From the NCBI GenBank assembly GCA_003153015.1, contig PMBS01000041.1:1-43972 (forward strand): DNA of 43,972 nt, given 5' to 3'. The position numbers were made by a program, and so were the translations under genes. The stretch is from Myxococcales bacterium. Its GTDB lineage: Bacteria; Myxococcota_A; Polyangia; Fen-1088. A model generated the notes under the pieces. It saw only the letters and a list, made by a program, of their open reading frames with translations, made no database searches and was not told the origin of the DNA. How positions within the stretch are numbered: position 1 is the stretch's first letter; the number at the start of each line of letters is the position of its first letter. This document shows, piece by piece, positions 35,818-43,972 of the stretch.

Positions 35818-37046
35818 CCCATCGACGATTCGATTCTGTTTTTTCCCTTGTGCTTCCTGCAATGCTCGGGCTGGCTTGCGGCAGTGGTGCTGCGCCGGCG
35901 TCAGGCAGCGCCGGCCCAACCGGCTTGGCCGTCATCCACGGCAGCATCGACTACACTTCGTCGCTGCTGTCGCTCGTCGATCCAGCGACTGCCACGGTGG
36001 CGCGCGACAACTGCCTCAACTCGGGCAGCGCACCTCCGCAACTCTCGCAAGCGCTTTCTGGTGACGTGGTCCTACCCAGCGCGCCCTTGCCCGGCCATCC
36101 GCTAGTGCTTATCGATCGCGGCAACAACGCCCTTCTGTGGGTGAACCCCGCGGACTGCAGCGTGACCCGCGAGATCAGCGTCAGCACAGGATTTGCTGCC
36201 GACCCGCATGACGTGGTGGCGGTTGCGCAGAACAAGTTCTACGTGACCCGCTATGCGACCAACCTCAAGCCGAGCGCGGACCTGTCTGACTTCGACGAGG
36301 GCGCGGATCTCCTGATCTTGGACCTCGATCTTGGCAAGCCGGTGGCCCGCATTGACCTTTCCCCCTACGCCACGGGAGCGGGCATCAATCCCAACCCCGA
36401 CCGTGGCCTTGTTCTCGACGGCAAGATCTACATCACGCTCAACAACTTCAGCGCGGATTTCAGCCAGGCCGGGCCCGGTCGCGTGCTGGTGGTGGATCCA
36501 GCGACCGACGCGGTCACCACGATCATCGATCTGCCAGGTCTTAAGGACTGCAGTGCCATCGTGCCGGTGCCGGGGCAAGAAGGAGCCCTGGCTGTGGCGT
36601 GCGGCGGGGCCTTTGCCGACGGTGCTGACCGAGTCAAGGGCTCGGGCGTGGTCTTGATCGACACATCGGTGTCGCCCGCCACGGTACAGCCCCTGATGGC
36701 CGCGGCCTTTGGCCGCCCACTCTCATTCGCCGATCTCGCCGTGGTGAGCCCCACCCTCGCCTTTGCTGTCTTGCCTGGTGACTTTTCGGGCTCGCCTCCC
36801 GATCAACTGTGGCAGTTCGACTTCACCCGGGGCGTGCCGCAGAAGCTGCTCGACGGCGGTACTGACTACGTACTAGGAGGCCTGGTCTTTGATCCAGAAA
36901 CGCAGCGGGTTTTTCTGGGCGATGCCGATGCACAGACGCCCAAGCTGCATGTGCTTGACGTGAGTGTCTGGCCGCCGGCTGAGCTGCCCTCGTTCTCAAG
37001 CGACCCAGCCGCAGGCATGCTACCGCGGAATCTTGGATTGTACTAG
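35814..37046 (+). CDS. Surface beta-propeller lipoprotein, BtuG-like by position
   Basis: ATG 35814 overlaps the btuB stop (ATGA), which shows coupled translation; the product has 410 residues. The signal MTHRRFDSVFSLVLPAMLGLAC gives a lipid Cys at 22. The rest is a repeated-blade beta-propeller (YncE/NHL-like): LAVIHGSIDYTSSLLSLVDPATATV, LVLIDRGNNALLWVNPADCSV, KFYVTRYATNL, ADLLILDLDLGKPVARIDLS, KIYITLNNFSADF, VLVVDPATDAVTTIIDLPG and VFLGDADAQTPKLHVLDV. In Bacteroidetes, BtuG is a propeller lipoprotein that sits on BtuB and binds B12 very tightly. The same fold, anchor and position here suggest an equivalent job. Sequence orthology is not claimed. The TAG stop lies inside a CTAG-ended repeat. 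Confidence 0.8.
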   Translation: MTHRRFDSVFSLVLPAMLGLACGSGAAPASGSAGPTGLAVIHGSIDYTSSLLSLVDPATATVARDNCLNSGSAPPQLSQALSGDVVLPSAPLPGHPLVLIDRGNNALLWVNPADCSVTREISVSTGFAADPHDVVAVAQNKFYVTRYATNLKPSADLSDFDEGADLLILDLDLGKPVARIDLSPYATGAGINPNPDRGLVLDGKIYITLNNFSADFSQAGPGRVLVVDPATDAVTTIIDLPGLKDCSAIVPVPGQEGALAVACGGAFADGADRVKGSGVVLIDTSVSPATVQPLMAAAFGRPLSFADLAVVSPTLAFAVLPGDFSGSPPDQLWQFDFTRGVPQKLLDGGTDYVLGGLVFDPETQRVFLGDADAQTPKLHVLDVSVWPPAELPSFSSDPAAGMLPRNLGLY

Positions 37047-37131
37047 TGCCGCTTGCCCGAAGTTACGAAAGGGTTTCAAACGATGCGCGCAACAATGAGG
37101 GACACTGAAACACGAGGCGAGGCGGCACTAG
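37043..37131. repeat. 89-bp inverted-repeat element with CTAG ends after the BtuG-like gene
   Basis: CTAGTGCCGC (37043-37052) is repeated in perfect inverted form at 37122-37131, and partial similarity continues inward. The left CTAG contains the TAG stop of the BtuG-like gene. It recalls the other two CTAG-ended elements in this window, although its ends are different. Confidence 0.5.
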
Positions 37132-37142
37132 TCTCGATTTAC

Positions 37143-37240
37143 GGAGGGGTGTGCCCCTCCCCCCGTCGGGCGAAGCCCGACGGGTCCCCCCTTCCCCCGC
37201 TCGGCCTTGCGGCCTCGCGGCTCGCGCTTTGCGCTCGCGT
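37143..37240. repeat. Cluster of GC-rich hairpins inside the B12 operon
   Basis: Successive perfect stems are GGAGGGG/CCCCTCC (37143-37149 and 37154-37160) and CCCGTCGGGC/GCCCGACGGG (37162-37171 and 37175-37184, loop GAA), followed by shorter GGCC and GCGC hairpins. The stretch lies between the BtuG-like gene and btuC and has no ORF features. It may slow or partly stop transcription, or be a dispersed repeat of the genome. Confidence 0.6.
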
Positions 37241-37294
37241 GCTACCCGAAGAGCCCCTGTGCATCCCTTCTACGAGTTCTGGCGGGCAGCACTA

Positions 37295-38281
37295 GTGAAG
37301 ACTGCGCTCACATACGCTGTCCTGCTCGTGCTCCTGGTGGGCTCGGTGGCGCTGGCGTTGCTGGTCGGGCACGGCAGTCTGGCCGACCCAGCGCTGCGTT
37401 CGACGTTGCTCGGCTTGCGGGCGACACGCGTAGGGGCAGCCTTGCTGGCAGGCGCGGCCCTGGCCACTGGCGGGGCCGTGGTGCAGGGCGTGTTCCGCGA
37501 TCCACTGGTCAGCCCATCCATCCTGGGCACCACAGCGGGCGCCAGCTTAGGCGGACAGTTGGCCATGCTGGCTTTGGTTTCGGGCTCGCCCTTGGCCAAC
37601 TTGGCGGTCAGCGCCGAAATGGTGTTGCCGCTCGGCTGCCTGCTGGGCGCCGGCCTGTCGCTTGCCATCGTGCTCACTTTCTGTCGCGAGCGCACCGGCA
37701 CGCTGACTCTCATCCTCACTGGGTTCATCCTGTCGTCGCTGTTTCTCGCCCTGTCCAGCTTCATCACCAGCCTGGCACAAGATTCCTGGGACATGAGCCG
37801 AGCCGTGGTGTCCTTCACTTTGGGCGGCGTGGGCGGGGTCAGCACGCGCCAGCTTTTCGCGGTCCTGCCCTTGGTCGGCATCGGCATCCTCGCCTGCTGG
37901 CTGTGGAGCGACAACCTCGACCTGCTGCTTTCCGGCGAAGACGAGGCCGGCAGCTTGGGCGTCGAGGTAGGGCGAGCCCGACGCTGGGCCGTGACCTGGG
38001 TGGCGGTACTGGCCGCTGCCGCCATCGCGGTGGGCGGCAACGTGGGGTTTGTCGGCCTCATCGTTCCGCACACCCTGCGGCCCTTGGTGGGCGTGCGCCA
38101 CCGGCGCCTGATTCCGGCCTGCGCCCTTCTGGGCGGCGCATTCCTCGTCGCCTGCGACGTCATCGCGCGCGTCTTCCCCAGCCGGTCCGAGCTGCCTCTC
38201 GGGGTAATCACCGGCATCATCGGGGCGCCCGTGTTTCTGATTTTGCTGGCACGCTCGCAACGCGAGGTGAGCCATGGCTGA
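37295..38281 (+). CDS. btuC: Cobalamin ABC transporter permease (BtuC/FecCD family)
   Basis: The frame is open from 37151, but that part translates the hairpin repeats. GTG 37295 starts VKTALTYAVLLVLLVGS and gives 328 residues, the family's usual size. About ten membrane segments are visible, with GLRATRVGAALLAGAALATGGAVVQGVFRDPLVSPSILGTTAGASLGG near the N-terminus and GFVGLIVPHTLRPLVGVRHRRLIPACALLGG, the loop contacting the ATPase. The C-terminus overlaps the start of the ATPase gene by 8 bp. It forms the inner-membrane channel for B12 taken up by the receptor above. Confidence 0.92.
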   Translation: MKTALTYAVLLVLLVGSVALALLVGHGSLADPALRSTLLGLRATRVGAALLAGAALATGGAVVQGVFRDPLVSPSILGTTAGASLGGQLAMLALVSGSPLANLAVSAEMVLPLGCLLGAGLSLAIVLTFCRERTGTLTLILTGFILSSLFLALSSFITSLAQDSWDMSRAVVSFTLGGVGGVSTRQLFAVLPLVGIGILACWLWSDNLDLLLSGEDEAGSLGVEVGRARRWAVTWVAVLAAAAIAVGGNVGFVGLIVPHTLRPLVGVRHRRLIPACALLGGAFLVACDVIARVFPSRSELPLGVITGIIGAPVFLILLARSQREVSHG

Positions 38282-39056
38282 CGAAGCACTCATCGAGGCA
38301 CAGGGGCTGACTGTGCGGCGGGGAAATCACGTACTGCTCGACCAGATCTCCTTTTCTCTTGGGGCAGGACAAGTGGTTGCGCTGCTCGGGCCAAACGGCG
38401 CGGGCAAGAGCACGCTGCTCAAGGCCCTGGCCGGCCTGTTGCCATTCTCGGGTGAGCTGCGGCTCGACGGCCGCGAGGCATCCCAACTTGGCCGCCCCGA
38501 ACGCGCGCGCCTGGTGGCCTATGTGCCCCAGCATTCGGCGCTGGATGCGGCCTTGCCAGTACGCGATGTGGTGGCGCACGGTCGCTTCGCCTATCGGGAT
38601 GTCTGGGGTCGGCCTGACCGGCGCGACGATGCGGCCATAGATCGGGCCATGCAGCTCACCGACACGCGCCGGCTGGCCGGCCGATCCTTCAGTCGCCTGT
38701 CCTACGGCGAGCGACGGCTGGTGCTGCTGGCGCGCGCCCTGGCCACCGAAGCGCGCGTGCTCCTGCTCGATGAGCCCACCGCCGCGCTGGATGTGACCCA
38801 CGCACTTGGCTTGCTCCACCTGCTACGGGACCTGGCGAGCCGCGGGGCTCTGGTCATGGTGGCGCTTCATCAACTCAACGAAGCCGCTCAGGTGAGCGAT
38901 CGGGCGCTGCTGCTCGCCAGCGGCCATCTGGTCGCCGCAGGCTCTGCGGCGGAGGTCATTTCTGTCGAGCCTGTGCGCCGGGTCTACGGCGTCGAAATCG
39001 TGCCCGCAGCCCAGTTTGGCTTTCGCACGCCGGCTGAGAAGGACACCCCTCCATGA
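38274..39056 (+). CDS. btuD: Cobalamin ABC transporter ATPase (BtuD)
   Basis: The product has 260 residues. Walker A is LLGPNGAGKSTLLKALAG (about 38-55), the Q-loop is VAYVPQHSAL, the signature is LSYGERRLVLLARAL and Walker B is VLLLDEPTAALDV, with the switch His in MVALHQLNEA. The signature has Tyr instead of the usual Gly, a tolerated change. It energises transport by the BtuC-type permease. Its start overlaps btuC by 8 bp, and its TGA overlaps the next ATG (ATGA), so all three are translated in step. FhuC/FecE-type iron transport ATPases look much alike, and the B12 role comes from the riboswitch and the neighbours. Confidence 0.92.
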   Translation: MADEALIEAQGLTVRRGNHVLLDQISFSLGAGQVVALLGPNGAGKSTLLKALAGLLPFSGELRLDGREASQLGRPERARLVAYVPQHSALDAALPVRDVVAHGRFAYRDVWGRPDRRDDAAIDRAMQLTDTRRLAGRSFSRLSYGERRLVLLARALATEARVLLLDEPTAALDVTHALGLLHLLRDLASRGALVMVALHQLNEAAQVSDRALLLASGHLVAAGSAAEVISVEPVRRVYGVEIVPAAQFGFRTPAEKDTPP

Positions 39057-40000
39057 ACCGCGCCACCCTAGCCAATGCCTGCGCCCTGGCAGCGGCTGTC
39101 GCGTTGACCATTCACTTTGGCCGCAGCCCTGGCCGAGCCATGCCCGGCCACCGAGGCGGCCCACCGACTGCAATAGGTCCGACTGCCAACCCAAGCCTTC
39201 CCGATGCTACCTCCCACCCCGTGCCTTTGCGGCGCTACACCCGCATCGTGTCCACCAATCTGGTCACCGATCGCCTGCTCTTGGATCTGGCCGAGCCTGA
39301 CCGCATCTTGGCCTTCAGTCGCGCTGCCGCCGAGCGGCCGCAGGACGGCTATCGCTATTCCGGCAAGCCGGTTGTCGACGGCTTCGGCCCGGTTGAGGCG
39401 CTGATTGCGTTGCGGCCGGACCTCGTGCTCACCAACAGCTTCGGCACCGCCGGACGCGCGGCCAAGCTGCGTTCAGCTGGCATTGAGGTCTTTGACTTGG
39501 GCGAGTTGCGGGGTGTCAGTAGTTTGCTCAAGGCAGCCAAGACGCTCGCCCAACTGCTGGGGAAGCCCGAGCGCGGCCAGGACTTTGCGCACAGCTTTGC
39601 GCAGCGAATGAACAACGTGGCTGCTGCGCTGGCGGGGCGGCCGCGCAAGACCGCCCTGTTTCTGTCGATAATTGGCAACCAGGTACAAGGCGGCACCACC
39701 GGCACGGCGTTGCACGACGTCCTGACCGCAGGCGGCCTAGTCGATATCGCTGCCGCCCTCTATCGCGACTGGCCTGCCTATTCGGCCGAGCAGCTCCTGG
39801 CTCTGGAACCCGACCTGATTGTGACCAAGCAGGGAATGTCCGCCGCGGTGTGCGCCTTTCCTGGCGCCGACTTCCTGGCCGCCTGCCGCGAGCCCGACCG
39901 AATCATCGAGCTTCCCGCTGAACTGCTCGATGAGCCCGGCCCGGCCATGCTGGAAGCTGCCGAGGCCATCTACCGGCTAGTGTACGGCGAGCAGCAGTAG
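39053..40000 (+). CDS. btuF: Cobalamin-binding periplasmic protein (BtuF-type)
   Basis: The product has 315 residues. A hydrophobic N-terminus (MNRATLANACALAAAVALTIHF) exports it, without a clear lipobox. After a Pro/Gly linker come the two lobes of a class III solute-binding protein: TRIVSTNLVTDRLLLDLAEPDRILAFS, ALIALRPDLVLTNSFG, and the C-lobe TALHDVLTAGGLVDIAAAL, SAEQLLALEPDLIVTKQG with a long helix between. It should pick up B12 in the periplasm and hand it to BtuCD. It is last in the operon; the next gene starts 50 bp on. Confidence 0.88.
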   Translation: MNRATLANACALAAAVALTIHFGRSPGRAMPGHRGGPPTAIGPTANPSLPDATSHPVPLRRYTRIVSTNLVTDRLLLDLAEPDRILAFSRAAAERPQDGYRYSGKPVVDGFGPVEALIALRPDLVLTNSFGTAGRAAKLRSAGIEVFDLGELRGVSSLLKAAKTLAQLLGKPERGQDFAHSFAQRMNNVAAALAGRPRKTALFLSIIGNQVQGGTTGTALHDVLTAGGLVDIAAALYRDWPAYSAEQLLALEPDLIVTKQGMSAAVCAFPGADFLAACREPDRIIELPAELLDEPGPAMLEAAEAIYRLVYGEQQ

Positions 40001-40049
40001 TCACATCGCACTTGGCCTGCGAATCTGACAGAGTCATCGGCAGCTGTTC

Positions 40050-42077
40050 ATGCCGAACCCCGCTGACAAAACCCCTGCTTCCGCCCGCTGGCAGATTGTC
40101 TCGCCCAGCCGCTTGCGCCCTACCCTGTTCGCGCGGCGAAAGTACTGGGCGCATCGCTTTGGCGTAGCGCCGGTCCTGCCCATGTCGCGCGCCGAGATGG
40201 AGCAGCTCGGCTGGGAATGCTGTGACGTCATTCTGGTGACCGGCGACGCCTACGTTGATCACCCGAGCTTCGGCGCGGCGCTCATCGGCCGCGTGCTGGA
40301 GGAACAGGGCTTTCGCGTCGGCATCATTGCCCAACCCGACTGGCGTTCGGCAACCGGGTTCGCCTGCCTGGGCCGCCCGGCCTTCATGTTTGGCGTGACC
40401 GCCGGGAACATGGATTCGATGGTGAATCTGTTCACCGCGGAGAAGCGGGTGCGCAGCGACGACGCGTATTCGCCAAACGCAAAGCCTGGCCTGCGGCCGG
40501 AACGCGCGGTCACGGTCTACGCCCAACGCTGCCGCGAAGCCTTTCCCGACGTGCCGGTGGTCATCGGCGGCATCGAAGCCAGCCTGCGCCGGGTCGCTCA
40601 TTATGATTACTGGTCGGACAAGGTTCGGCGCTCTGTGCTCTTCGATTCCAAGGCTGACCTACTCGTCTACGGCAACGGCGAGCGCCAGGTGGTCGAGATC
40701 GCCCATCGCCTGGCCATGGGCGAACCGGTTGCGGCGATCACCGACGTGCGTGGTACGGCGTTTGCGCTGTCAGCCAAGACACCACGGCCCGGTGAGATCA
40801 ACTGCACCACCGTCAGCGGCAGGCGCGCATACAACGGCCAGGTGATCCGCCTGCCCAGCTTCGAGGCTGTGGCCGAGGATCCAGTCCTTTACGCCCATGC
40901 CTCACGCATTCTCCATCTCGAATCCAACCCAGGCAACGCGCGCACCTTGCTGCAACGGCACGACAACCGCGACCTGTGGGTCAACCCGCCGGCCCTGCCG
41001 CTCACCACAGCAGAGTTGGACGCCGTCTACGATCTGCCCTTTTCGCGCCGGCCCCACCCAAGCTATGGCGGCTCGCGCATTCCGGCGTACGAGATGATCA
41101 AGTGTTCGATCTCGATCATGCGCGGATGCTTCGGCGGCTGCACCTTCTGCTCGCTCACCGAACACGAAGGTCGCATCATCCAAAGCCGCTCGCCCGAGTC
41201 GGTCCTACGTGAGATTGCGTCGGTACGCGAGAAGACACCGGGGTTCACGGGCGTGATTTCCGATCTGGGCGGGCCCACCGCCAACATGTATCGGCTGGCC
41301 TGCAAGAACCCCTTGATCGAGGCTGCGTGCCGGCGGCTTTCGTGCGTCTTCCCAGGCATTTGCCCCAACCTCGACACCAACCACGGCCCGCTCATTGATC
41401 TCTACCGGCAAGCGCGCCAGGCACAAGGGGTGAAGAAGGTCACCATCGGCTCAGGCGTGCGCCACGACTTGGCCCTGGCCTCGCCCGCCTATGTTGAAGA
41501 GCTGGTCAGGCACCATGTGGGTGGCTATCTCAAAGTCGCTCCTGAGCACAGTGAGTCCGGGCCGCTCGACAAGATGTGCAAGCCCGGCATCGCCGCGTTC
41601 GACGAGTTCCGCGTGCTGTTTGAACGCTTTTCGCGCCAGGCGGGCAAGGAACAGTATCTCATCCCCTATTTCATCGCCGCGCACCCAGGCGCCACGCTGC
41701 GAGACATGCTGGAGCTGGCGCTCTGGTGCAAACGCAATCGCTTCCGGCCCGACCAGGTGCAGGCCTTTCTGCCCACACCCATGGCCCTAGCGACCGCCAT
41801 GTACCACACGGGCAAGAACCCTTTGCGTCGCTTGCGCCGCCGCGGCGGCGAAGAGGTTTGCGTGGCTTGCGGTGAGAAAGAGCGCCGGCTACACAAGGCA
41901 TTTCTGCGCTACCACGATCCGGAAAACTGGGCGCTACTTCGCGCTGCCCTTCTCCACCTGGGCCGGCCAGACCTCATCGGCCACGGCCAAAACTGCCTGG
42001 TTCCGCCTGACCACCAGACGATGCGCGGAATCCGTCCCGCCCTGAACAAGCCACGAAGCACGCACCGCCGCCACTGA
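40050..42077 (+). CDS. ygiQ: YgiQ-family radical SAM protein
   Basis: The product has 675 residues. The radical SAM cluster Cys are C360-x3-C364-x2-C367 ([18 protein letters not shown]). Family landmarks include [22 protein letters not shown] at the N-terminus, [37 protein letters not shown], and [19 protein letters not shown] with [23 protein letters not shown] near the end. YgiQ proteins are widespread, and their reaction is not established. The product is cytosolic. No clear ribosome site precedes ATG 40050. It is in the same direction as the B12 operon, but 50 bp downstream and probably only loosely linked to it. Confidence 0.93.
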   Translation: MPNPADKTPASARWQIVSPSRLRPTLFARRKYWAHRFGVAPVLPMSRAEMEQLGWECCDVILVTGDAYVDHPSFGAALIGRVLEEQGFRVGIIAQPDWRSATGFACLGRPAFMFGVTAGNMDSMVNLFTAEKRVRSDDAYSPNAKPGLRPERAVTVYAQRCREAFPDVPVVIGGIEASLRRVAHYDYWSDKVRRSVLFDSKADLLVYGNGERQVVEIAHRLAMGEPVAAITDVRGTAFALSAKTPRPGEINCTTVSGRRAYNGQVIRLPSFEAVAEDPVLYAHASRILHLESNPGNARTLLQRHDNRDLWVNPPALPLTTAELDAVYDLPFSRRPHPSYGGSRIPAYEMIKCSISIMRGCFGGCTFCSLTEHEGRIIQSRSPESVLREIASVREKTPGFTGVISDLGGPTANMYRLACKNPLIEAACRRLSCVFPGICPNLDTNHGPLIDLYRQARQAQGVKKVTIGSGVRHDLALASPAYVEELVRHHVGGYLKVAPEHSESGPLDKMCKPGIAAFDEFRVLFERFSRQAGKEQYLIPYFIAAHPGATLRDMLELALWCKRNRFRPDQVQAFLPTPMALATAMYHTGKNPLRRLRRRGGEEVCVACGEKERRLHKAFLRYHDPENWALLRAALLHLGRPDLIGHGQNCLVPPDHQTMRGIRPALNKPRSTHRRH

Positions 42078-42249
42078 TCGTACCCGCCTTTGCTCGATTT
42101 TGGGGCCGTGAGCCGCCGCGTTCTACGGCCAGAACGTTGACCGCGTCAGCCACCGCCAAACCTACGCAGCTCTGCACAGCCCGCCGCGCGAACGGTTGCC
42201 GGCGCATGGGTCTCTTTCCAAATCCGTCGGAGATAGCTACTCTACTGAT

Positions 42250-43887
42250 ATGGCTGCAACCACACGACTCCCTCGACTCATAGCAATAGTGGCGGTATGC
42301 GCGCTGATGGCAGGAGCCGGGGCATGTGCCAAGACGGTCACCTCTGAGTCTAGCAATGGCGGATCAACTGGCGCCTCCACGACCAATCCGAAAGGGGGAA
42401 CCACGAGCAGCGGCGGCTCCTCAGGAGCCGGCGGCGGCGGGGGCTCTGCAAGCTCCTCGGCTCCCGCTGGCGGCGGCTCCACCAGCAGCAGCGGCGGCTC
42501 CATCAGCAGTGGCGGCTCCACCAGCAGCGGCGGGTCGACCAGCACCGGCGGCACGCAACAATCGGGCGGCGCGACCGCTACCAGCGGGGGAAACACCGTA
42601 GTCGGCGGCACGACTGCCAGCGGGGGCAGCACACGAACCGGCGGCACAACTGGAACCGGGGGAAACACCGGAGCCGGCGGCACGGGTACAAGCGGGGGCA
42701 ACGCCAGTACCGGCGGCGCGACCGGCACGGGCGGCTCCACGACCAGCACCACCGTTCCCTTGCTGCCGCCGCCCAACCCGTGCTCCAACCAGTTCACGAG
42801 CCAGGGGTGCAGGAAAGGCCAAGCGTCGAGCACGTGCGGCGGCATTTGTGCGAACGACTACGGCGGCACTGCCGCCAACGTGTGCCAGGGGGGAAGCAAC
42901 GGCGTCCCCGTGAACTACGCCTGCCCGCAATTCATGCTTTATAGCGATGCGCTGAATCAAGCGGTGATCGCCGACGGCTTTGGGGACAAGCTCAACTACG
43001 CCGTGGTTGGGCACGACATGGACGGCGGCTCGGGTGGCGTTGACAGCGGCCTCCCGGACGCCTGCTGCCAGTGTTACCAACTGGTGTTCGATTATCCGAA
43101 GGAAAACCAAGTCTGGGTTGACCCTGACCATACGCCTGGAACATCTGCGATCAACATCCCGAAGCCCTTGGTGGTTCAGAGCTTCAACACAGCGACCAAT
43201 GGACCCGATGACTTCGACATCTACATGGGCGCGGGCGGCTTCGGCGCCAACAACGGTTGCTATGTGAGCGGCGGAACTTGCCCAGGCGGCCCCTGCATGT
43301 ACAGCGGGTATCCCACCCAAGACGGCGGCATGGTCAAAGCCGTGGGCAACACGTTCCAAAACCCCTGGCCCGATCCGTGCAAGACCTCGGTTACGAATTG
43401 GGTCACCCAGGCCACTCTTACGTCACCGGCCTGCGCGAATGCCGTGACTACCGCGTGCAATCAGATCACCTCGCCCAATGCCAGCATCCAAACCCAGACG
43501 ATCCGCTCGTGCGTGCAGTCGAACGGCGTGAAGGCCGATGACACCGGGCAGATCCCCGGCGACTACCACGTCAACTGGTACATCTGGGTCAAGCGCGTCG
43601 AGTGCCCGACCAGCCTCACCAACATCACCGGCTGCAAGCTCGCGAGCCAGGCACTGCCCAAACCAGATCCGAACGTCGCCACCGTCCCGCAAGCCAAGGC
43701 CGCCGGCTTCCTTCAAAAATCCGGCAGTGGCAGCAACTTCAGCACGACTCAAATGCAGGACTGCTGTATGGCTACCTGCTCCTGGTCGAACAACGTGAAG
43801 GGCACCACGGTCAACGGCTACAACTCGTTCTATTCATGCGACAAAGACGGCGTGCCGTGGACGACCGCCGTCACCCGGACTCAATGA
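42250..43887 (+). CDS. Putative GH45-like lipoprotein with permuted catalytic segments
   Basis: ATG 42250 (MAATTRLPRLIAIVAVCALMAGAGAC) starts a lipoprotein signal; the product has 545 residues. A Gly/Ser/Thr linker runs from about 30 to 170. The rest has GH45 landmarks: NYACPQFMLYSDALNQAVIADGFG, DACCQCYQLVF (about 271-281), VVQSFNTATNGPDDFDIYMGAGGFGANNGC with Asp323 at the place of the family's catalytic acid, and near the end QDCCMATCSWSNNV with Asp504, which looks like the DCCKPSCxW segment that carries the catalytic base. In normal GH45 enzymes DCCKPSC comes first; here it is last. GH45 enzymes are inverting endoglucanases. Twenty or more Cys imply disulfides. No ribosome site stands out. 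Activity is inferred. Confidence 0.7.
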   Translation: MAATTRLPRLIAIVAVCALMAGAGACAKTVTSESSNGGSTGASTTNPKGGTTSSGGSSGAGGGGGSASSSAPAGGGSTSSSGGSISSGGSTSSGGSTSTGGTQQSGGATATSGGNTVVGGTTASGGSTRTGGTTGTGGNTGAGGTGTSGGNASTGGATGTGGSTTSTTVPLLPPPNPCSNQFTSQGCRKGQASSTCGGICANDYGGTAANVCQGGSNGVPVNYACPQFMLYSDALNQAVIADGFGDKLNYAVVGHDMDGGSGGVDSGLPDACCQCYQLVFDYPKENQVWVDPDHTPGTSAINIPKPLVVQSFNTATNGPDDFDIYMGAGGFGANNGCYVSGGTCPGGPCMYSGYPTQDGGMVKAVGNTFQNPWPDPCKTSVTNWVTQATLTSPACANAVTTACNQITSPNASIQTQTIRSCVQSNGVKADDTGQIPGDYHVNWYIWVKRVECPTSLTNITGCKLASQALPKPDPNVATVPQAKAAGFLQKSGSGSNFSTTQMQDCCMATCSWSNNVKGTTVNGYNSFYSCDKDGVPWTTAVTRTQ

Positions 43888-43972
43888 GCCACAGCGTGCG
43901 CACGTCCACCGAGCGCACGCCCACCTTCTCGAGTTGGTTGTGTGCGGCGGGTTGCGCTGTTGCTTGGGGGAA
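43871..43972 (-). CDS. Possible C-terminal end of a minus-strand gene, cut by the window
   Basis: Reading inward from the window edge, an open minus-strand frame ends NQLEKVGVRSVDVRTLWLIESG and a TGA at 43871-43873, with strong third-position GC. It overlaps the GH45-like gene's 3' end by 17 bases. It is too short to name, and chance remains possible. Confidence 0.3.
   Translation of the reverse strand, partial: FPQATAQPAAHNQLEKVGVRSVDVRTLWLIESG

Noticed and set aside
37151-37294. 48-residue N-terminal extension of BtuC
   Set aside because: It is the translation of hairpin repeats; GTG 37295 gives the normal family length and first membrane helix.

Overview
The window looks like chromosomal DNA of a member of the Myxococcota, most likely a cellulose- or plant-glycan-degrading member of the Polyangia. 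The reasons are very high GC with strong third-position GC, many lipoproteins with long Gly/Ser/Thr repeat linkers, and a MYXO-CTERM-type tail (Cys-Gly-Cys, hydrophobic segment, Arg-Arg) on one secreted protein. The taxonomy is inferred from gene content, not from a marker gene.

Layout. 1-14.2 kb is a secreted glycan-handling block: two right-handed beta-helix proteins (one cut by the window edge), jelly-roll lipoproteins that look like carbohydrate binders, a YXW/Gly-rich secreted protein, and two tandem paralogous GH8-type hydrolases of about 1,100 residues, each preceded by three related Trp/Tyr-rich modules. 14.6-24.4 kb holds mostly housekeeping genes: a sulfatase-like lipoprotein, Hsp33 with a winged-helix membrane protein, an orphan PAS-histidine kinase, a SUV3-type helicase and a Wzm/Wzt-type polysaccharide exporter. 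24.5-29.8 kb has a Gly-rich lipoprotein, a TonB-family protein, TtcA and another CBM-like lipoprotein. 29.77-30.79 kb is an inverted-repeat element containing what appears to be an ORF-less group II intron. Lon follows on the minus strand.

33.4-40.0 kb is a complete cobalamin-uptake operon: promoter, B12 riboswitch, intrinsic terminator, BtuB-type receptor, a beta-propeller lipoprotein in the position of Bacteroidetes BtuG, then BtuC, BtuD and BtuF. The riboswitch should shut the operon off when B12 is plentiful. YgiQ (radical SAM) and a GH45-like lipoprotein, whose catalytic segments appear circularly permuted, close the window.

Between genes lie several palindromic elements: two copies of a 76-bp double-hairpin repeat (one read through by the ttcA frame), and three inverted-repeat elements whose outer ends are CTAG. 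The strongest candidates for something new are the intron nested in a CTAG element, the BtuG-like protein in a B12 operon, and the permuted GH45 domain.
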